Positions 41,993 to 51,448 of a stretch of DNA of 64,000 bases are shown piece after piece (position 1 is the first letter of the stretch; every line of letters begins with the position of its first letter). The stretch comes from Treponema sp. Lineage in GTDB: Bacteria; Spirochaetota; Spirochaetia; Treponematales; Treponemataceae. Made by a program: the position numbers and the translations under genes. The stretch covers positions 62,001 to 126,000 of the forward strand of contig JAKSTG010000003.1 of the NCBI GenBank assembly GCA_024402695.1, given 5' to 3'. Below the pieces are notes generated by a model, which saw only the letters and a list, made by a program, of their open reading frames with translations, made no database searches and had not been told where the DNA came from.

Positions 41993-43099
41993 ATGACAAA
42001 TCTGTTTGTTGGCGACAATCTGGATGTTCTTACTTCACATCTGGATGAATGGCGTGGAAAAATCAATCTTATATACACAGATCCTCCTTACAATACCGGA
42101 AATACTTTTACATATAATGACGACTTTTCACAGAAAGGGGATCGCCACAGTTCCTGGCTTTCTTTCATAAAGGAACGGCTTCTTCTTGCCCGCGAAGTCC
42201 TTTCTTCTGACGGCTGTATTTTTATTGCCATTGGCGATGATGAACTTTACCGCCTTAAAATCCTTTGTGATGAAGTCTTTGGCGAAGAAAACTTCGTTAA
42301 CAATTTTATGTGGCTTCACGGTAAAGGGAAAAAAGATTCCTGGAGTCGTACCCTTACAGAAAACAATCTTTGCTATGCAAAGGACAAGAACAACCTCAAA
42401 CCTTTTACTGAAATACTGGAAACAAACTGGGCTGTAAAAAACGCAGACAATGATCCTCGCGGTCCCTGGTTTTCGGGCAGCATTTCTTTTTCAGAGAAAC
42501 GTTCAAGTCCGACCCACAGAAATTTTTACACAGTAACTTCTCCAAGCGGAATCAAATGGGAACGCCAGTGGCTTTGTTCAAAGGAAGAGATGGAAACTCT
42601 TCTTCTGGATAACCGCATCTATTTTGGCGAAGCTCCTGAGTTCAAAAATGTTCCAAGGGAAAAAATCTTCAACGGCAAGAAAGAAGAAATCATTCCAAAA
42701 AACATAATCGAAAACGTTGGGTCAACAAGAGATGCCCAGAATTATCTGGACGGTCTTCTTGGTGTAAAAGGTATTTTTGATAATCCAAAACCGGTAGGAC
42801 TTGTTGAACATCTTATAAAAATCACCTGCATGGCTAAAGATATAACTGTCATGGATTTTTTTGCCGGAAGCGGAACTACTGCCGAAGCTGTGGAAAAATT
42901 GAACAGGGAAGACGGCGGAAACCGTTCCTGCATTCTCATTCAGAAAGATGAAAAGACTTTCGAAGTTGAGGATGGAAAAGAAAAAGCCCGCCGCGGATGC
43001 GAAGCTGCATTCGAAGCGGGTTTTAAAAGTATAGCCGAAATCACAAAGGCAAGAGTTGAAAAAATCCTGCCGGCGGGCCAGACACTGAAAATCTTCTAG
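41993..43099 (+). CDS. Orphan DNA methyltransferase, beta class (type III Mod-like)
   Basis: The 368-residue protein has the catalytic motif IV YTDPPYNTGNTF near residue 29 ahead of motif I (DFFAGSGTTAEAVEKL near 284), the beta-class order of N6-adenine or N4-cytosine methylases such as EcoP15I Mod. The middle (about 100-250) would hold the target-recognition region. No restriction nuclease gene is adjacent, so it may be a solitary epigenetic methylase or the remains of a system. It starts 24 bases after the duplicated tRNA-Thr end, a typical place for acquired DNA. It has no evident ribosome site. Its stop shares CTAG with the convergent acyl-CoA ligase gene. Confidence 0.92.
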   Translation: MTNLFVGDNLDVLTSHLDEWRGKINLIYTDPPYNTGNTFTYNDDFSQKGDRHSSWLSFIKERLLLAREVLSSDGCIFIAIGDDELYRLKILCDEVFGEENFVNNFMWLHGKGKKDSWSRTLTENNLCYAKDKNNLKPFTEILETNWAVKNADNDPRGPWFSGSISFSEKRSSPTHRNFYTVTSPSGIKWERQWLCSKEEMETLLLDNRIYFGEAPEFKNVPREKIFNGKKEEIIPKNIIENVGSTRDAQNYLDGLLGVKGIFDNPKPVGLVEHLIKITCMAKDITVMDFFAGSGTTAEAVEKLNREDGGNRSCILIQKDEKTFEVEDGKEKARRGCEAAFEAGFKSIAEITKARVEKILPAGQTLKIF

Positions 43100-45111
43100 T
43101 TCTGGAAATTCTGCAGGAACTCCTGCATTGCTTCCTGGAATTTTTCCGGCATCATTTCCTGGAGTTTTTCAGGCATAATCTTGCGCTGTTTTTTAGTTTC
43201 CTTTGTAAACATAGCGGTAATCTTTGCTTTATAGTTCTGCAGAACTTTGTAACGGATCAGACCGCCTTTTGCAGAGAATTCTTCTTCAGGATGCTGGAAG
43301 TTTTCCATCATAAAGAAAGTGCTTACGCGTTCACAGTTTTTGAAACCGTTCTTTGAAGAAATAAGTCTTTCAATTTCACGGGTAATAAGTTCCTGTGCGA
43401 ATCCTGAATCCAGAAGTTTCTGAACAGAATTGTATTTTTCTCCGGCATTGTCTGCCGATTTCTGAAGTTCAGCAACATCAGGAATGATGATGGCACCCAG
43501 AGTGTTTTCATCCTGGCCACATACAACTGCTTGAAGAATATATGGAGATTCAACAAGTTTTGCTTCAATAGGGAAAGGTTCAACGTTTTCTCCGGAACGG
43601 AGAACGATTGTATCTTTTGAACGTCCTTTAATTGCCAGTTCTCCGTTGTAGGTTGCAACTGCAATGTCTCCTGTATTTAGCCAGCCGTCTTCAGAAAGAA
43701 TTTCGGCTGTAAGTTCAGGACGTTTGTAATATCCCTTCATTACGTTAAGACCTTTAATATAGAGAACACCTTTTTCACCAGGTTTTGCTGGAGTTCCGTC
43801 GGCCTTAATGATTTTTGCATCGTTGTATTCCAAAGGTCTTCCGATTGTTCCAAGAACAGGAGCAAAACGGTTTCTGATGGAAACGATAGGAGCTGTTTCT
43901 GTCATACCGTAACCTTCAACAACCTGTATTCCAACTGCGTTAAAGAATTTGTCCAGTTTTGGAGGACATCCACCGCCACCTGAAATTCCACAGATGAAGC
44001 GTCCGCCAAGAAGTGCCTTGATCTTCTTGAAGAAAAGTTTTTCTCCAAGGACACGGAGAGGGTAAAGAATACCGTAAGGAATATAGAGAAGTTTACACAT
44101 GGCGTGTTTGAAACTTCCCCGTTCTTTATAGTAACGGTTCAGTCCGTGAATTGTGTTTTTCATAGAAAGAGAACTTGAGGAAGCTCCCGCAAGAATCTGG
44201 AACAGAACCCATGTAAGGGCTGACTGTGATTTGATTTTCTTAGAGATTGACTGGTAAAGAGAATCCCATACGCGTGGAACACAAGGCATGAACTGAGGAC
44301 GAACCTTCTGGAAATCAGAAAGGAGAACCGAAGAAATAGGTTTTGAGTAACACATGGTTCCCGCAAAGAACATGATGTAGTATTCCAGTTCGCGTTCGTA
44401 AACGTGCCAGATTGGAAGAATACAGAGAGAACGTTCTCCACGGTGGAATCCCAGAGTAGAGGCAATGCCTTCAAGCTGGCACAGGAAGTTTTTGTGGGTA
44501 AGCATAACTCCCTTTGGAGTTCCTGTTGTTCCAGAAGTAAAGATGATAGTGGCAACATCTTCTGTTTTGCCTTTCCATACTTCTTTTTCTATTTTATCCG
44601 GATTTTTTTCGCGCCATTCGGCACCTGCTTTCATAATATCTGCGTAGTGCCAGATTTTTCTGCCTTTTACGTCAAAACGGTCCAGGGCTTTGTTCTGCGA
44701 ATCAATAAGAATGATGTTTTCCAGAGTTGGAATATCGTCTATACATTCGCAGAGTTTACCAAGAACGTAAGGATTTTCTACAGAAACTGTCTTACATTCA
44801 GTAAAACTCAGGATGTAGCGCAGTTCATTTACTGTAACATCGCTTCCGCGTGGAATATCGGCACAGCCAAGAACCATGGATCCAAGGCTTACTACCTGCC
44901 ATTCCTGGCGGTTGTCGGCAATATGACCAATGTGTTCGCCGCGTTTTGTGCCCATTGTAATAAGACCGGCGGCAAAATCGAACATCTGTTCGCATAATTC
45001 TTTGTATGTTGTTGGCTGGAAAGTGCCTGAAGAATCTTTTGTAAGCTGCGCATCAGTAGCTGGAAAACAGAGTCCCTGATGATAAAGCAGTTCTGGAAGT
45101 GTATTAATCAT
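43096..45111 (-). CDS. AMP-dependent acyl-CoA synthetase (long-chain type)
   Basis: The enzyme activates fatty acids as acyl-AMP and then acyl-CoA. The 671-residue protein has the AMP-binding signature TIIFTSGTTGTPKGVMLTHK near residue 190, the A5 motif GYGMTETAP near 398, and the later motifs GWLNTGDIA near 475 and IKGRSKDTIVLRSGENV near 495. A C-terminal Met/Gln-rich tail (about 645-671, with KIMPEKLQEMMPEKF) contains a repeated nine-residue unit. Such ligases in spirochaetes may scavenge host fatty acids. The start at 45111 is set by a consensus TTGACA-17-TAGAAT promoter ending eight bases before the ATG. Confidence 0.92.
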   Translation of the reverse strand: MINTLPELLYHQGLCFPATDAQLTKDSSGTFQPTTYKELCEQMFDFAAGLITMGTKRGEHIGHIADNRQEWQVVSLGSMVLGCADIPRGSDVTVNELRYILSFTECKTVSVENPYVLGKLCECIDDIPTLENIILIDSQNKALDRFDVKGRKIWHYADIMKAGAEWREKNPDKIEKEVWKGKTEDVATIIFTSGTTGTPKGVMLTHKNFLCQLEGIASTLGFHRGERSLCILPIWHVYERELEYYIMFFAGTMCYSKPISSVLLSDFQKVRPQFMPCVPRVWDSLYQSISKKIKSQSALTWVLFQILAGASSSSLSMKNTIHGLNRYYKERGSFKHAMCKLLYIPYGILYPLRVLGEKLFFKKIKALLGGRFICGISGGGGCPPKLDKFFNAVGIQVVEGYGMTETAPIVSIRNRFAPVLGTIGRPLEYNDAKIIKADGTPAKPGEKGVLYIKGLNVMKGYYKRPELTAEILSEDGWLNTGDIAVATYNGELAIKGRSKDTIVLRSGENVEPFPIEAKLVESPYILQAVVCGQDENTLGAIIIPDVAELQKSADNAGEKYNSVQKLLDSGFAQELITREIERLISSKNGFKNCERVSTFFMMENFQHPEEEFSAKGGLIRYKVLQNYKAKITAMFTKETKKQRKIMPEKLQEMMPEKFQEAMQEFLQNFQN

Positions 45112-45148
45112 AATGTTACATTCTATTTAATATGACAAAATATGTCAA
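45112..45148 (-). promoter_or_regulatory. Acyl-CoA synthetase promoter, leaderless type, with palindrome
   Basis: On the minus strand TTGACA (45143-45148), exactly 17 bases, TAGAAT (45120-45125) and eight bases lead to the ATG. The -35 and spacer contain TGACA-TATTT-TGTCA, a possible operator, which shares TTGACATATTTTG with the fabG promoter. Confidence 0.8.
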
Positions 45149-45182
45149 ATTGTCATTTTAGATGCCTTTACCTTATAACCTT

Positions 45183-45218
45183 TTGAAATTTATAGAAAAA
45201 AACAGTAAAATGCTTTCT
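45183..45218 (+). promoter_or_regulatory. purD promoter, leaderless type
   Basis: TTGAAA (45183-45188), exactly 17 bases, TAAAAT (45206-45211) and seven bases lead to the purD ATG at 45219. No ribosome site is present. Confidence 0.8.
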
Positions 45219-46562
45219 ATGAATATTATTGTAGTTGGCAATGGCGGACGTGAGCACGCTATCTGCTGGAAATTGGCTCAGAGTTCTTTGGTTGATAAGA
45301 TTGTTGCTGTACCTGGAAACGGTGGAACTGCATTTGAAGAAAAATGTGTAAACGTTGATCCAAAAAAATGCGATTACCTTGTTGACGGTGAAAATCCTTT
45401 CGTACAGATTGCAAAACACGAAAACTGTCGTATGGCCGTTATCGGGCCGGAAGATCCACTGGCAGACGGTCTTGCAGATGTATTCTGGAACGCAGGTATT
45501 CCTGTTGTAGGTCCTAAGAAAGCCGGAGCACAGCTGGAAGCCTCAAAAGACCTTTCTAAGAAATTCATGAAAGAATATAACGTAGCCTGTGCAGCCAGCG
45601 AAACTTTTGTTAATCAGGAAGCTGCTGTTGAATACGTTAAAAAGCACGGTGCACCTATCGTAATCAAGGCCGACGGTCTTGCTGCTGGTAAAGGTGTTAC
45701 AGTTGCCGCTACAGTTGAAGAAGCTGTTGCCGCTATCGATGATATTATGAATTCCGGCCGCGTTGGTTCAGCCGGTAAAAAAATTGTTGTTGAAGACTAT
45801 CTTGAAGGTGTAGAAATCTCGGTTCTGGCCGCTGTTTCTTGTACACCTGAATACGCAGTGCAGGGAAGTGCATGTATCGTTCCTTTCCTTCCTTCACGCG
45901 ACCACAAACGCCTTATGGACGGAGCAAAAGGTCCTAATACTGGCGGAATGGGAACCGTTTGTCCTCTGGACGATGTAACTCCAGAAATGATGGCAGAATT
46001 CGACAAGACAATTCTCCAGCCAACTCTTAACGGTCTTATCAAAGAAAAGTTCGATTACCGCGGATTCATTTTCTTCGGTGTTATGCTTACTAAGAACGGA
46101 CCAAAACTTCTTGAATACAATGTACGTCTTGGTGACCCTGAAACTCAGAGCGTTCTTCCACTTATGGACTTCGACTTTGCCGCTATGTGTATGTCTATCA
46201 TGAACGGAACTCTCAAAGATTTCGAAATGAAATGGAAGAAAGGTTACCAGTGTTCACCTGTAATGGTTTCAGGCGGATACCCTGGAGACTACGAAAAAAA
46301 TATCCCAATTTCAGTAAACGAAAATCTTCTTAAACTCAGTACTTCAAAAATCTTCTATGCAGGCGCCGTTGTTGGTCGCCGCAGCGATGACGAAGAACTT
46401 CTGACTTCCGGCGGACGCGTTCTTGCCTGTTCAGCATACGGAACAACATTCAAAGAAGCCTGGGAAAAAGCCTACATGGGAATCAGCGCTGTTAAGTTCG
46501 ACAAAGCCTTCTACCGCAAGGACATCGGACTTCCTGGAGCCGCTGAAAGTGGAAAGCTCTAA
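45219..46562 (+). CDS. purD: Phosphoribosylamine-glycine ligase
   Basis: PurD catalyses the second step of purine synthesis, joining glycine to phosphoribosylamine with ATP. The 447-residue protein opens with NIIVVGNGGREHAICWKL, followed by the ATP-grasp landmarks IVIKADGLAAGKGVTVA near 145, PNTGGMGTVCPLDDVTPEM near 240 and LEYNVRLGDPETQSVLPL near 295, with a C-terminal domain containing GAVVGRRSDDEELLTSGGR. The start is the ATG at 45219, not the earlier in-frame ATGs, because of the promoter placed exactly in front. It stands alone rather than in a pur cluster. Confidence 0.96.
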   Translation: MNIIVVGNGGREHAICWKLAQSSLVDKIVAVPGNGGTAFEEKCVNVDPKKCDYLVDGENPFVQIAKHENCRMAVIGPEDPLADGLADVFWNAGIPVVGPKKAGAQLEASKDLSKKFMKEYNVACAASETFVNQEAAVEYVKKHGAPIVIKADGLAAGKGVTVAATVEEAVAAIDDIMNSGRVGSAGKKIVVEDYLEGVEISVLAAVSCTPEYAVQGSACIVPFLPSRDHKRLMDGAKGPNTGGMGTVCPLDDVTPEMMAEFDKTILQPTLNGLIKEKFDYRGFIFFGVMLTKNGPKLLEYNVRLGDPETQSVLPLMDFDFAAMCMSIMNGTLKDFEMKWKKGYQCSPVMVSGGYPGDYEKNIPISVNENLLKLSTSKIFYAGAVVGRRSDDEELLTSGGRVLACSAYGTTFKEAWEKAYMGISAVKFDKAFYRKDIGLPGAAESGKL

Positions 46563-46569
46563 AGCAAGT

Positions 46570-46695
46570 TATAGGTAATAAATAATAGGGAGGGGAAAAG
46601 CCTTCCCCTCGCTCCGAACCTTCGGTTCTACGCTACCCCTTCTGCGGGCCTCAATCGCCGGCCCGCAACGCCCGCTTTTTGGCGGGTATTTTTTT
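46570..46695. repeat. Multi-hairpin palindromic element and terminator after purD
   Basis: After an AT-rich edge (ATAGGTAATAAATAATAG) come four hairpins: AGGGGAA/TTCCCCT, GAACC-TTC-GGTTC, GCGGGCC/GGCCCGC (46644-46650, 46660-46666) and CCCGC-TTTTTG-GCGGG followed by TATTTTTTT, which should terminate purD transcription. The first three match the block order of the copy inside the pseudouridine synthase gene at 34836-34918. Confidence 0.75.
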
Positions 46696-46707
46696 AGGAG
46701 AAATATC

Positions 46708-47928
46708 ATGATTGAAAGCATTAAAAATTATATGAATTCAAAAAAACAGGAAATGGTTGAGCTTCAGAAAAAACTTACATGTGTTAAGGCTCTGGCACCG
46801 GAAAACGGCGGTGACGGGGAATCTGAAAAAGCCGCAGTTCTTCTGGACTGGCTTAAATCAAAGGGATTCAAAAATCTTGAAGTTTTCAATGCGCCGGACA
46901 GTCGTGTAAGTTCCGGCGTTCGTCCAAGTATTGTTGCTACAATTCCTGGCAGCGATGCTTCAGCTCCTGTAATCTGGGTTATGGCTCATATGGATGTTGT
47001 TCCTACCGGTGAACTTTCAATGTGGGAAACAAATCCATGGGAATGTGTAGAAAAAGACGGAAAACTTTTTGGCCGTGGAGTAGAAGACAATCAGCAGGGC
47101 CTTCTTTCCATGACTTTTGCTGCCTTATATCTGCTTGAAAATAATATTACTCCTAAAAATACAGTTAAACTCCTTTTTGTTGCCGATGAAGAATGTGGAA
47201 GTGCCTATGGCTGTCAGTGGCTTGTAGAAAACACAAATCTCTTTAATAAAACAGATATGGTCCTTATTCCTGACGGAGGAGATCCAAAAGGTGAAACAAT
47301 AGAAATTGCCGAAAAGAACCTTATGTGGATGAAACTTCACGTAAAAGGAAAACAGACACACGGTTCCCGTCCTGACACAGGAATCAACGCCTGTCTGGCA
47401 TCAAATGACCTGGCACTTCGTCTTCACGGCCTTGAAAAAATCTTCAATAAAAAAGATGAACTTTTTGAACCTGATTATTCAACTTTCCAGCCTACAATGC
47501 ATTTGAAGAACGTAGATGGAATCAACATTATTCCTGGTGATGAAGTTTTCTATATGGATTGCCGTATTCTTCCATGCTACACAATTTCTGAAGTTCAGGC
47601 AGAAGCAGAAAAAATCATTTCGGGAATCGAAAAAGACTACGGCGTAAAAGTAGAATTCTCTTTGGCACAGAAATCAGAAAGCCCTGCAACTTCAAAAGAT
47701 TCACCGGTTGTAAAACTTCTTTCTTCTGCAATCGAAAAAGCTCATGGACAGAAAACCCGTTGCATCGGAATTGGTGGCGGTACTGTTGGTGCCGAACTTC
47801 GCCGCGAAGGAATTGACTGTGTTGTATGGAGTACTTTGAATGATATGGCCCACCAGCCAAACGAGTACTGCATCATCGACAACATGGTTAAAGACGCTAT
47901 AACACTTTCCGTAGTTTTCGCCGGCTAA
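46708..47928 (+). CDS. M20-family metallopeptidase (Sapep/DapE-like)
   Basis: The 406-residue protein is a two-metal amidohydrolase or dipeptidase. Metal ligands and catalytic acids are visible: His and Asp in VMAHMDVVPTG near 94, Asp in FGRGVEDNQQG near 122, the Glu pair in FVADEECGSAYG near 157 and a C-terminal His in NDMAHQPNEY near 387. The dimerisation/lid domain lies between about 205 and 320 (KGKQTHGSRPDTGINA). It could be a dipeptidase or act on N-acyl amino acids. A strong AGGAG site lies 8-9 bases before the ATG, just after the terminator of purD. Confidence 0.92.
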   Translation: MIESIKNYMNSKKQEMVELQKKLTCVKALAPENGGDGESEKAAVLLDWLKSKGFKNLEVFNAPDSRVSSGVRPSIVATIPGSDASAPVIWVMAHMDVVPTGELSMWETNPWECVEKDGKLFGRGVEDNQQGLLSMTFAALYLLENNITPKNTVKLLFVADEECGSAYGCQWLVENTNLFNKTDMVLIPDGGDPKGETIEIAEKNLMWMKLHVKGKQTHGSRPDTGINACLASNDLALRLHGLEKIFNKKDELFEPDYSTFQPTMHLKNVDGINIIPGDEVFYMDCRILPCYTISEVQAEAEKIISGIEKDYGVKVEFSLAQKSESPATSKDSPVVKLLSSAIEKAHGQKTRCIGIGGGTVGAELRREGIDCVVWSTLNDMAHQPNEYCIIDNMVKDAITLSVVFAG

Positions 47929-47966
47929 AACAGTATGTATCTGGTTTAAATCTACATATAAATTTA

Positions 47967-48390
47967 AATCTCAAAAACTTACTCCCAGTCAAAAAGTGGC
48001 CATCTAGCAACGCTAGCTAGCGTCGCTAGACGCGTACGCGCGGCAAAGAAACTATCGAGCCGCGCTACGAGTCTTGCTGATGGCACACTTTTTTCCTTCG
48101 CGTAAGTTTTTAATACTTGTGTTTAATATGTACGTTTAAACAAAATGTAAAAAACTTACGACAGACGAAAAAGTAATACTTAAAATACATCTGCAAAAGA
48201 ACTGACGCGAAGGAGCAAAATGTGATGTGCAGTGGCACTTTGAGCGTGGCTTTATAGGTTCCTATACACGCTCAACGTGCAGCGCAATATGCGCGTCCTG
48301 CACATCCATTTTGAGACTGGGAGGAAGTTCTTTTTATACTATATACCCTCTAAGATTACGTTTTGGTATTGGGAGTAAGTTTTTGAGATT
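47967..48390. repeat. 424-bp composite palindromic element with 21-bp terminal inverted repeats
   Basis: The 497-base gap 47929-48425 has no gene. AATCTCAAAAACTTACTCCCA (47967-47987) recurs as a perfect inverted copy at 48370-48390. Inner copies of the same end, CGTAAGTTTTT (48101-48111) and AAAAAACTTACG (48149-48160), divide it into two palindromic modules (about 47973-48111 and 48149-48384). Inner stems include GAGCGTG/CACGCTC, GATGTGCAG/CTGCACATC, GCGC-AATAT-GCGC and CTAGC repeats. It resembles a MITE or REPIN-type non-autonomous element. Confidence 0.8.
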
Positions 48391-48425
48391 ACAATTTAAA
48401 CGTACGTTTTTTATTAAGGAGTGGG

Positions 48426-49043
48426 CTATTCTCTTACAAAACGCTGAGCTGGAGTTACAATCCAGATTGCTTCCAGTTCAGTGTCTCCTGCGTTGGTCAT
48501 TGTATGAGGAGCTGTGGCAGGGAAGGAAACGCTGTCTCCGGCTTCCATAGAGTAAACCTGGTTTTCGTAATGGAGTTCGCCTTTTCCTTTTGTAATAATC
48601 CCCATTTCACGTCCGATATGTCCGTAAGAACCGCCTCTGTGTGTGCTTGAGTGAGGAGGAATACGGATAACGTAAGCTTCGAAGTTGTTTGTTTTGTCGT
48701 TGGCATCAGGCTTCAGAAGTTCTTCATATTCAACATCATCTTCGGCCATTTTTGCACGTTCACCTTTTCTGATAATCTGCACAGGATGAGATCTGCGGTA
48801 TTCTTCAAAAAGGAATTCAAGATTAATATCCAGCACGTCTGCCAGTGAAAGCAGAGTATCGATTGCTGGGGAAACATGGTTTCTTTCAATCTGAGAAACA
48901 AGACTTTCGGATACACCGGCCATCTGGGCAACATATTTAAGAGTATAACCTTTGTGTTCGCGCATCTGGCGGAGTTTTTCTCCGAAGTGATATGGCACTT
49001 TCTTTTTTGGTTCTACGTTTTCGTTATTTTGCGAAGGTGTCAT
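48426..49043 (-). CDS. XRE-family regulator with cupin domain
   Basis: The 205-residue protein joins an N-terminal helix-turn-helix (about 20-75: KLRQMREHKGYTLKYVAQMA and VSESLVSQIERNHVSPAI) to a C-terminal cupin barrel (about 125-200: PPHSSTHRGGSYGHIGREMG, GEGELHY-like turn, GDSVSFPATAPHTM). The same plan occurs in PuuR-type regulators of amine or sulfur metabolism, where the cupin binds a ligand. The His residues of a metal-type cupin are partly present. The ATG overlaps the end of the upstream gene by 20 bases with AAGGAG inside it, so both are co-translated. Target genes are unknown. Confidence 0.92.
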   Translation of the reverse strand: MTPSQNNENVEPKKKVPYHFGEKLRQMREHKGYTLKYVAQMAGVSESLVSQIERNHVSPAIDTLLSLADVLDINLEFLFEEYRRSHPVQIIRKGERAKMAEDDVEYEELLKPDANDKTNNFEAYVIRIPPHSSTHRGGSYGHIGREMGIITKGKGELHYENQVYSMEAGDSVSFPATAPHTMTNAGDTELEAIWIVTPAQRFVRE

Positions 49044-50103
49044 TTTTCTGTTTCTCCTTGTTCCGTTCTGTTACGAACTGAATAAAGTAATCTTCAATAG
49101 TTTTATGTGGTCCGTCCAGGTTCAAACGTTTGCGGCTTCTGGCATTATCACGGCGGATAGTATACATAGAATAGAAGTCACGGTAATCCAATCCGGCGTC
49201 GGCTTTTACGTGCTGGCCAAGGAAGCTTGAAACTTCGTCACGGCCAATGGCTGCAATGCCTTTTTCCCGGAGAATTGAACGGAGTGTATTTATCTGTTCA
49301 TAAGAAATTCCAAACAGGAATTCTTCCATAGCTTGAGTAACACCCTTGTCGCCCATTTTCTGTTTGATGAACTGAATCCAAGGTTCGTCCATCTGCATGG
49401 AAATAAGAAGAAGTTCACTGGTTCCCATCATTGTACCGAAGGCAGGTGCCAGCTTGCGGCGGGCAGACCATACGGACTGGAGAACAGGAGCGGCTGTTTC
49501 CGCAGTCTGGTCGTTCCAGTGTTCCCAAAGAAGCAGAAGGGACAGGGCCCATTCTCTTCGGAATTCTTCCGGCTGTGTATTGTCACGGATCAGGTTCAGA
49601 TAGACGTCTTCTGCAAGCATGCTGAACATGGCAGAAATAGTTTCGTTGGCAAGCTGTGTTGCAAGTTTTTTACTTTCAGGAGTATCCAGGCGTCCTGCAA
49701 ACTTTGAGAAAGAGGAAAGAGTATGTGCTTTTGCTACAAGGAACCCGCGTCCCAGAGTTGCTTTTGATGGCAACTGAAGGGTAGCGTCTCCTTCATCAAG
49801 GTGCTTGATAAGTGAGGAAATCAGGATTGTCGGGGTACGTGTACCACCGGCAAGTTCATGTCGTTCAAGAAGTGAAGGAAAACGGGCAACAGCTTTTGCC
49901 AGTTGTTCCAGATCCTGAAGACGGTCGTTGAAAATCTTCCATCTTTCTTCGTCGTGTTCCTTTACAAGGGGCATGAACTGGTTAATGAGCATGCGCTCCT
50001 GGGGAGTAAGAAGGCTTACTTCCTTTTCGGAGATTTTTTCCTGAGAATCATTGTCAAAAAAAGAGTTGATATCAACCGAGATGTATTCACTGTTATCTGA
50101 CAT
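49024..50103 (-). CDS. Conserved protein of unknown function (359 aa)
   Basis: The protein is soluble, without signal peptide or membrane segment, and mostly helical. Features include an acidic N-terminus, LLTPQERMLINQFMPLVKEH near 30, an AGGTRTPTILISSLIKHL segment near 90, LLLLWEHWNDQTAETAAPVL near 195 and a basic C-terminus (YTIRRDNARSRKRLN near 320). I do not recognise the family. It is translationally coupled to the XRE-cupin regulator downstream, so they may act together. A TATAAT box and AAAGG nine bases before the ATG fit a normal leader, unlike many other genes here. Confidence 0.82.
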   Translation of the reverse strand: MSDNSEYISVDINSFFDNDSQEKISEKEVSLLTPQERMLINQFMPLVKEHDEERWKIFNDRLQDLEQLAKAVARFPSLLERHELAGGTRTPTILISSLIKHLDEGDATLQLPSKATLGRGFLVAKAHTLSSFSKFAGRLDTPESKKLATQLANETISAMFSMLAEDVYLNLIRDNTQPEEFRREWALSLLLLWEHWNDQTAETAAPVLQSVWSARRKLAPAFGTMMGTSELLLISMQMDEPWIQFIKQKMGDKGVTQAMEEFLFGISYEQINTLRSILREKGIAAIGRDEVSSFLGQHVKADAGLDYRDFYSMYTIRRDNARSRKRLNLDGPHKTIEDYFIQFVTERNKEKQKNDTFAK

Positions 50104-50218
50104 ACTTTTTGCCTTTCATTGAAAGAATTACCTTTAATTATACTTCATTAATTAAATATTTTCAAAAAAAATTATGCTATTAAACTGCATAAATAAACTG
50201 TAAAAATCTGCCGAAAAT

Positions 50219-51448
50219 ATGAATATGAGAAAATTTGTCCTTATTTTTTTATGTTCAATCATGGCTTTTTCGGTTTTTGCACAGACAGAAGAACAGAAAC
50301 CTGTTTATACTGCGGAACAGCAGAGACTTCGTGTAACTGCGGAAGATATTCGTCTTGTTCCTGAAACTGATTTGCCTACAAAAGGCTATCATCTTTATGT
50401 TAGAAAACGTCCGGAAATTGAGTCCATCATGCTTACTGAAACAACAAAGGATCCGGAAGGAAAAAACGATAGTTTTGCTTACAGAGCCCGTGAATATAAC
50501 AAATATAATGGAGATGAAATCAGATTCCTTAACGGCCTTCCACTGGTTTCTGAGTGGGCAAAATACTCTCTGGTTGATTCTACCCCGGAAGATTTTAAAG
50601 CCTTTGGAAAAGCTTTCCATATATATATTCCTGAAGTTCTGGATTACGGGTATGAATGGGAACGTCACGGAAGCGTAACAATCGGAAAGGGAACTTTCAT
50701 CAATATCCGTACTTTTGAAAAGAAATATGCTGATTATACAGGTGCTTTCATGGACAGCCCTTTCATGTTTGATCTTCGTGAACATCCTAAAAAGGTGGTT
50801 AAGGCTCCTGTTGAAGAAACACCTGTTGCAGAAACGGTTCTTACAGATGATTACAATCCTATAGCAAACGACAAATTCAGTGAAATCGCAGAGAACCTGG
50901 TTCTGTCAAAAGGTCCTGAATCTCTTACAGACGATATCCTGAAGTGCCTTGAGAATCTGGATCCTAAAACTCCATGTGATCTGGTTTTTGCAATTGATGC
51001 TACAGGCAGCATGAAAAATGACCTGGAGACTTTGAAATCGGAACTGGTTCCGGGTCTTCTTGAAAAGTTCAGAGATTTTGAAGATATCCGCTTCGGGCTT
51101 CTTTTCTACCGGGATTACACAGACAGTTTCCGTTACAGAGAACTTCCTGTAAAGCTTTTTGAAATGACCCCAAGTCTTACAGACTTCAACAAAAATCTTG
51201 CAAGCATTGTGATCAAGGGAAAAGAGGGTGGTGATATTCCGGAAGCAGTTTATGAAGCCCTTTATGCATCTGTAGCCTTTACAAACCTTCGTCCGGGAGC
51301 TTACAAAAAAGTAATCCTTATTGGCGATGCTGAACCTCATCCGACCCCAAGAGGCACCCGCAAATATTCACGGGAATATGTAACAAAACAGATTCTTGCT
51401 GCCGATGCACATGTTGATGCAATCCTTCTTCCTGAAGGAGAAAAATGA
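50219..51448 (+). CDS. Secreted von Willebrand factor A-domain protein
   Basis: The 409-residue protein has a signal peptide ending near VFAQT, so it is exported; there is no lipobox Cys. Residues of about 25-240 are a beta-rich region of unknown fold (FAYRAREYNKYNGDEIRFL near 85). Residues of about 255-405 are a vWA domain with a complete MIDAS start DLVFAIDATGSMKNDL (DxTxS), a second ligand Thr or Asp in FYRDYTDSF, and VILIGDAEPHPTPRG near 372. vWA domains bind partner proteins through a metal ion. The ATG has no ribosome site. fabG follows after 37 bases with its own promoter. Confidence 0.88.
   Translation: MNMRKFVLIFLCSIMAFSVFAQTEEQKPVYTAEQQRLRVTAEDIRLVPETDLPTKGYHLYVRKRPEIESIMLTETTKDPEGKNDSFAYRAREYNKYNGDEIRFLNGLPLVSEWAKYSLVDSTPEDFKAFGKAFHIYIPEVLDYGYEWERHGSVTIGKGTFINIRTFEKKYADYTGAFMDSPFMFDLREHPKKVVKAPVEETPVAETVLTDDYNPIANDKFSEIAENLVLSKGPESLTDDILKCLENLDPKTPCDLVFAIDATGSMKNDLETLKSELVPGLLEKFRDFEDIRFGLLFYRDYTDSFRYRELPVKLFEMTPSLTDFNKNLASIVIKGKEGGDIPEAVYEALYASVAFTNLRPGAYKKVILIGDAEPHPTPRGTRKYSREYVTKQILAADAHVDAILLPEGEK

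Noticed and set aside
41993..43099. Complete restriction-modification system
   Set aside because: Only a methyltransferase is visible; the neighbours are an acyl-CoA ligase and a tRNA, with no nuclease or specificity gene.
44404..44997. 197-codon plus-strand frame within the acyl-CoA synthetase gene
   Set aside because: It is opposite conserved AMP-binding motifs, with low-complexity Phe/Cys-rich translation typical of a shadow frame.
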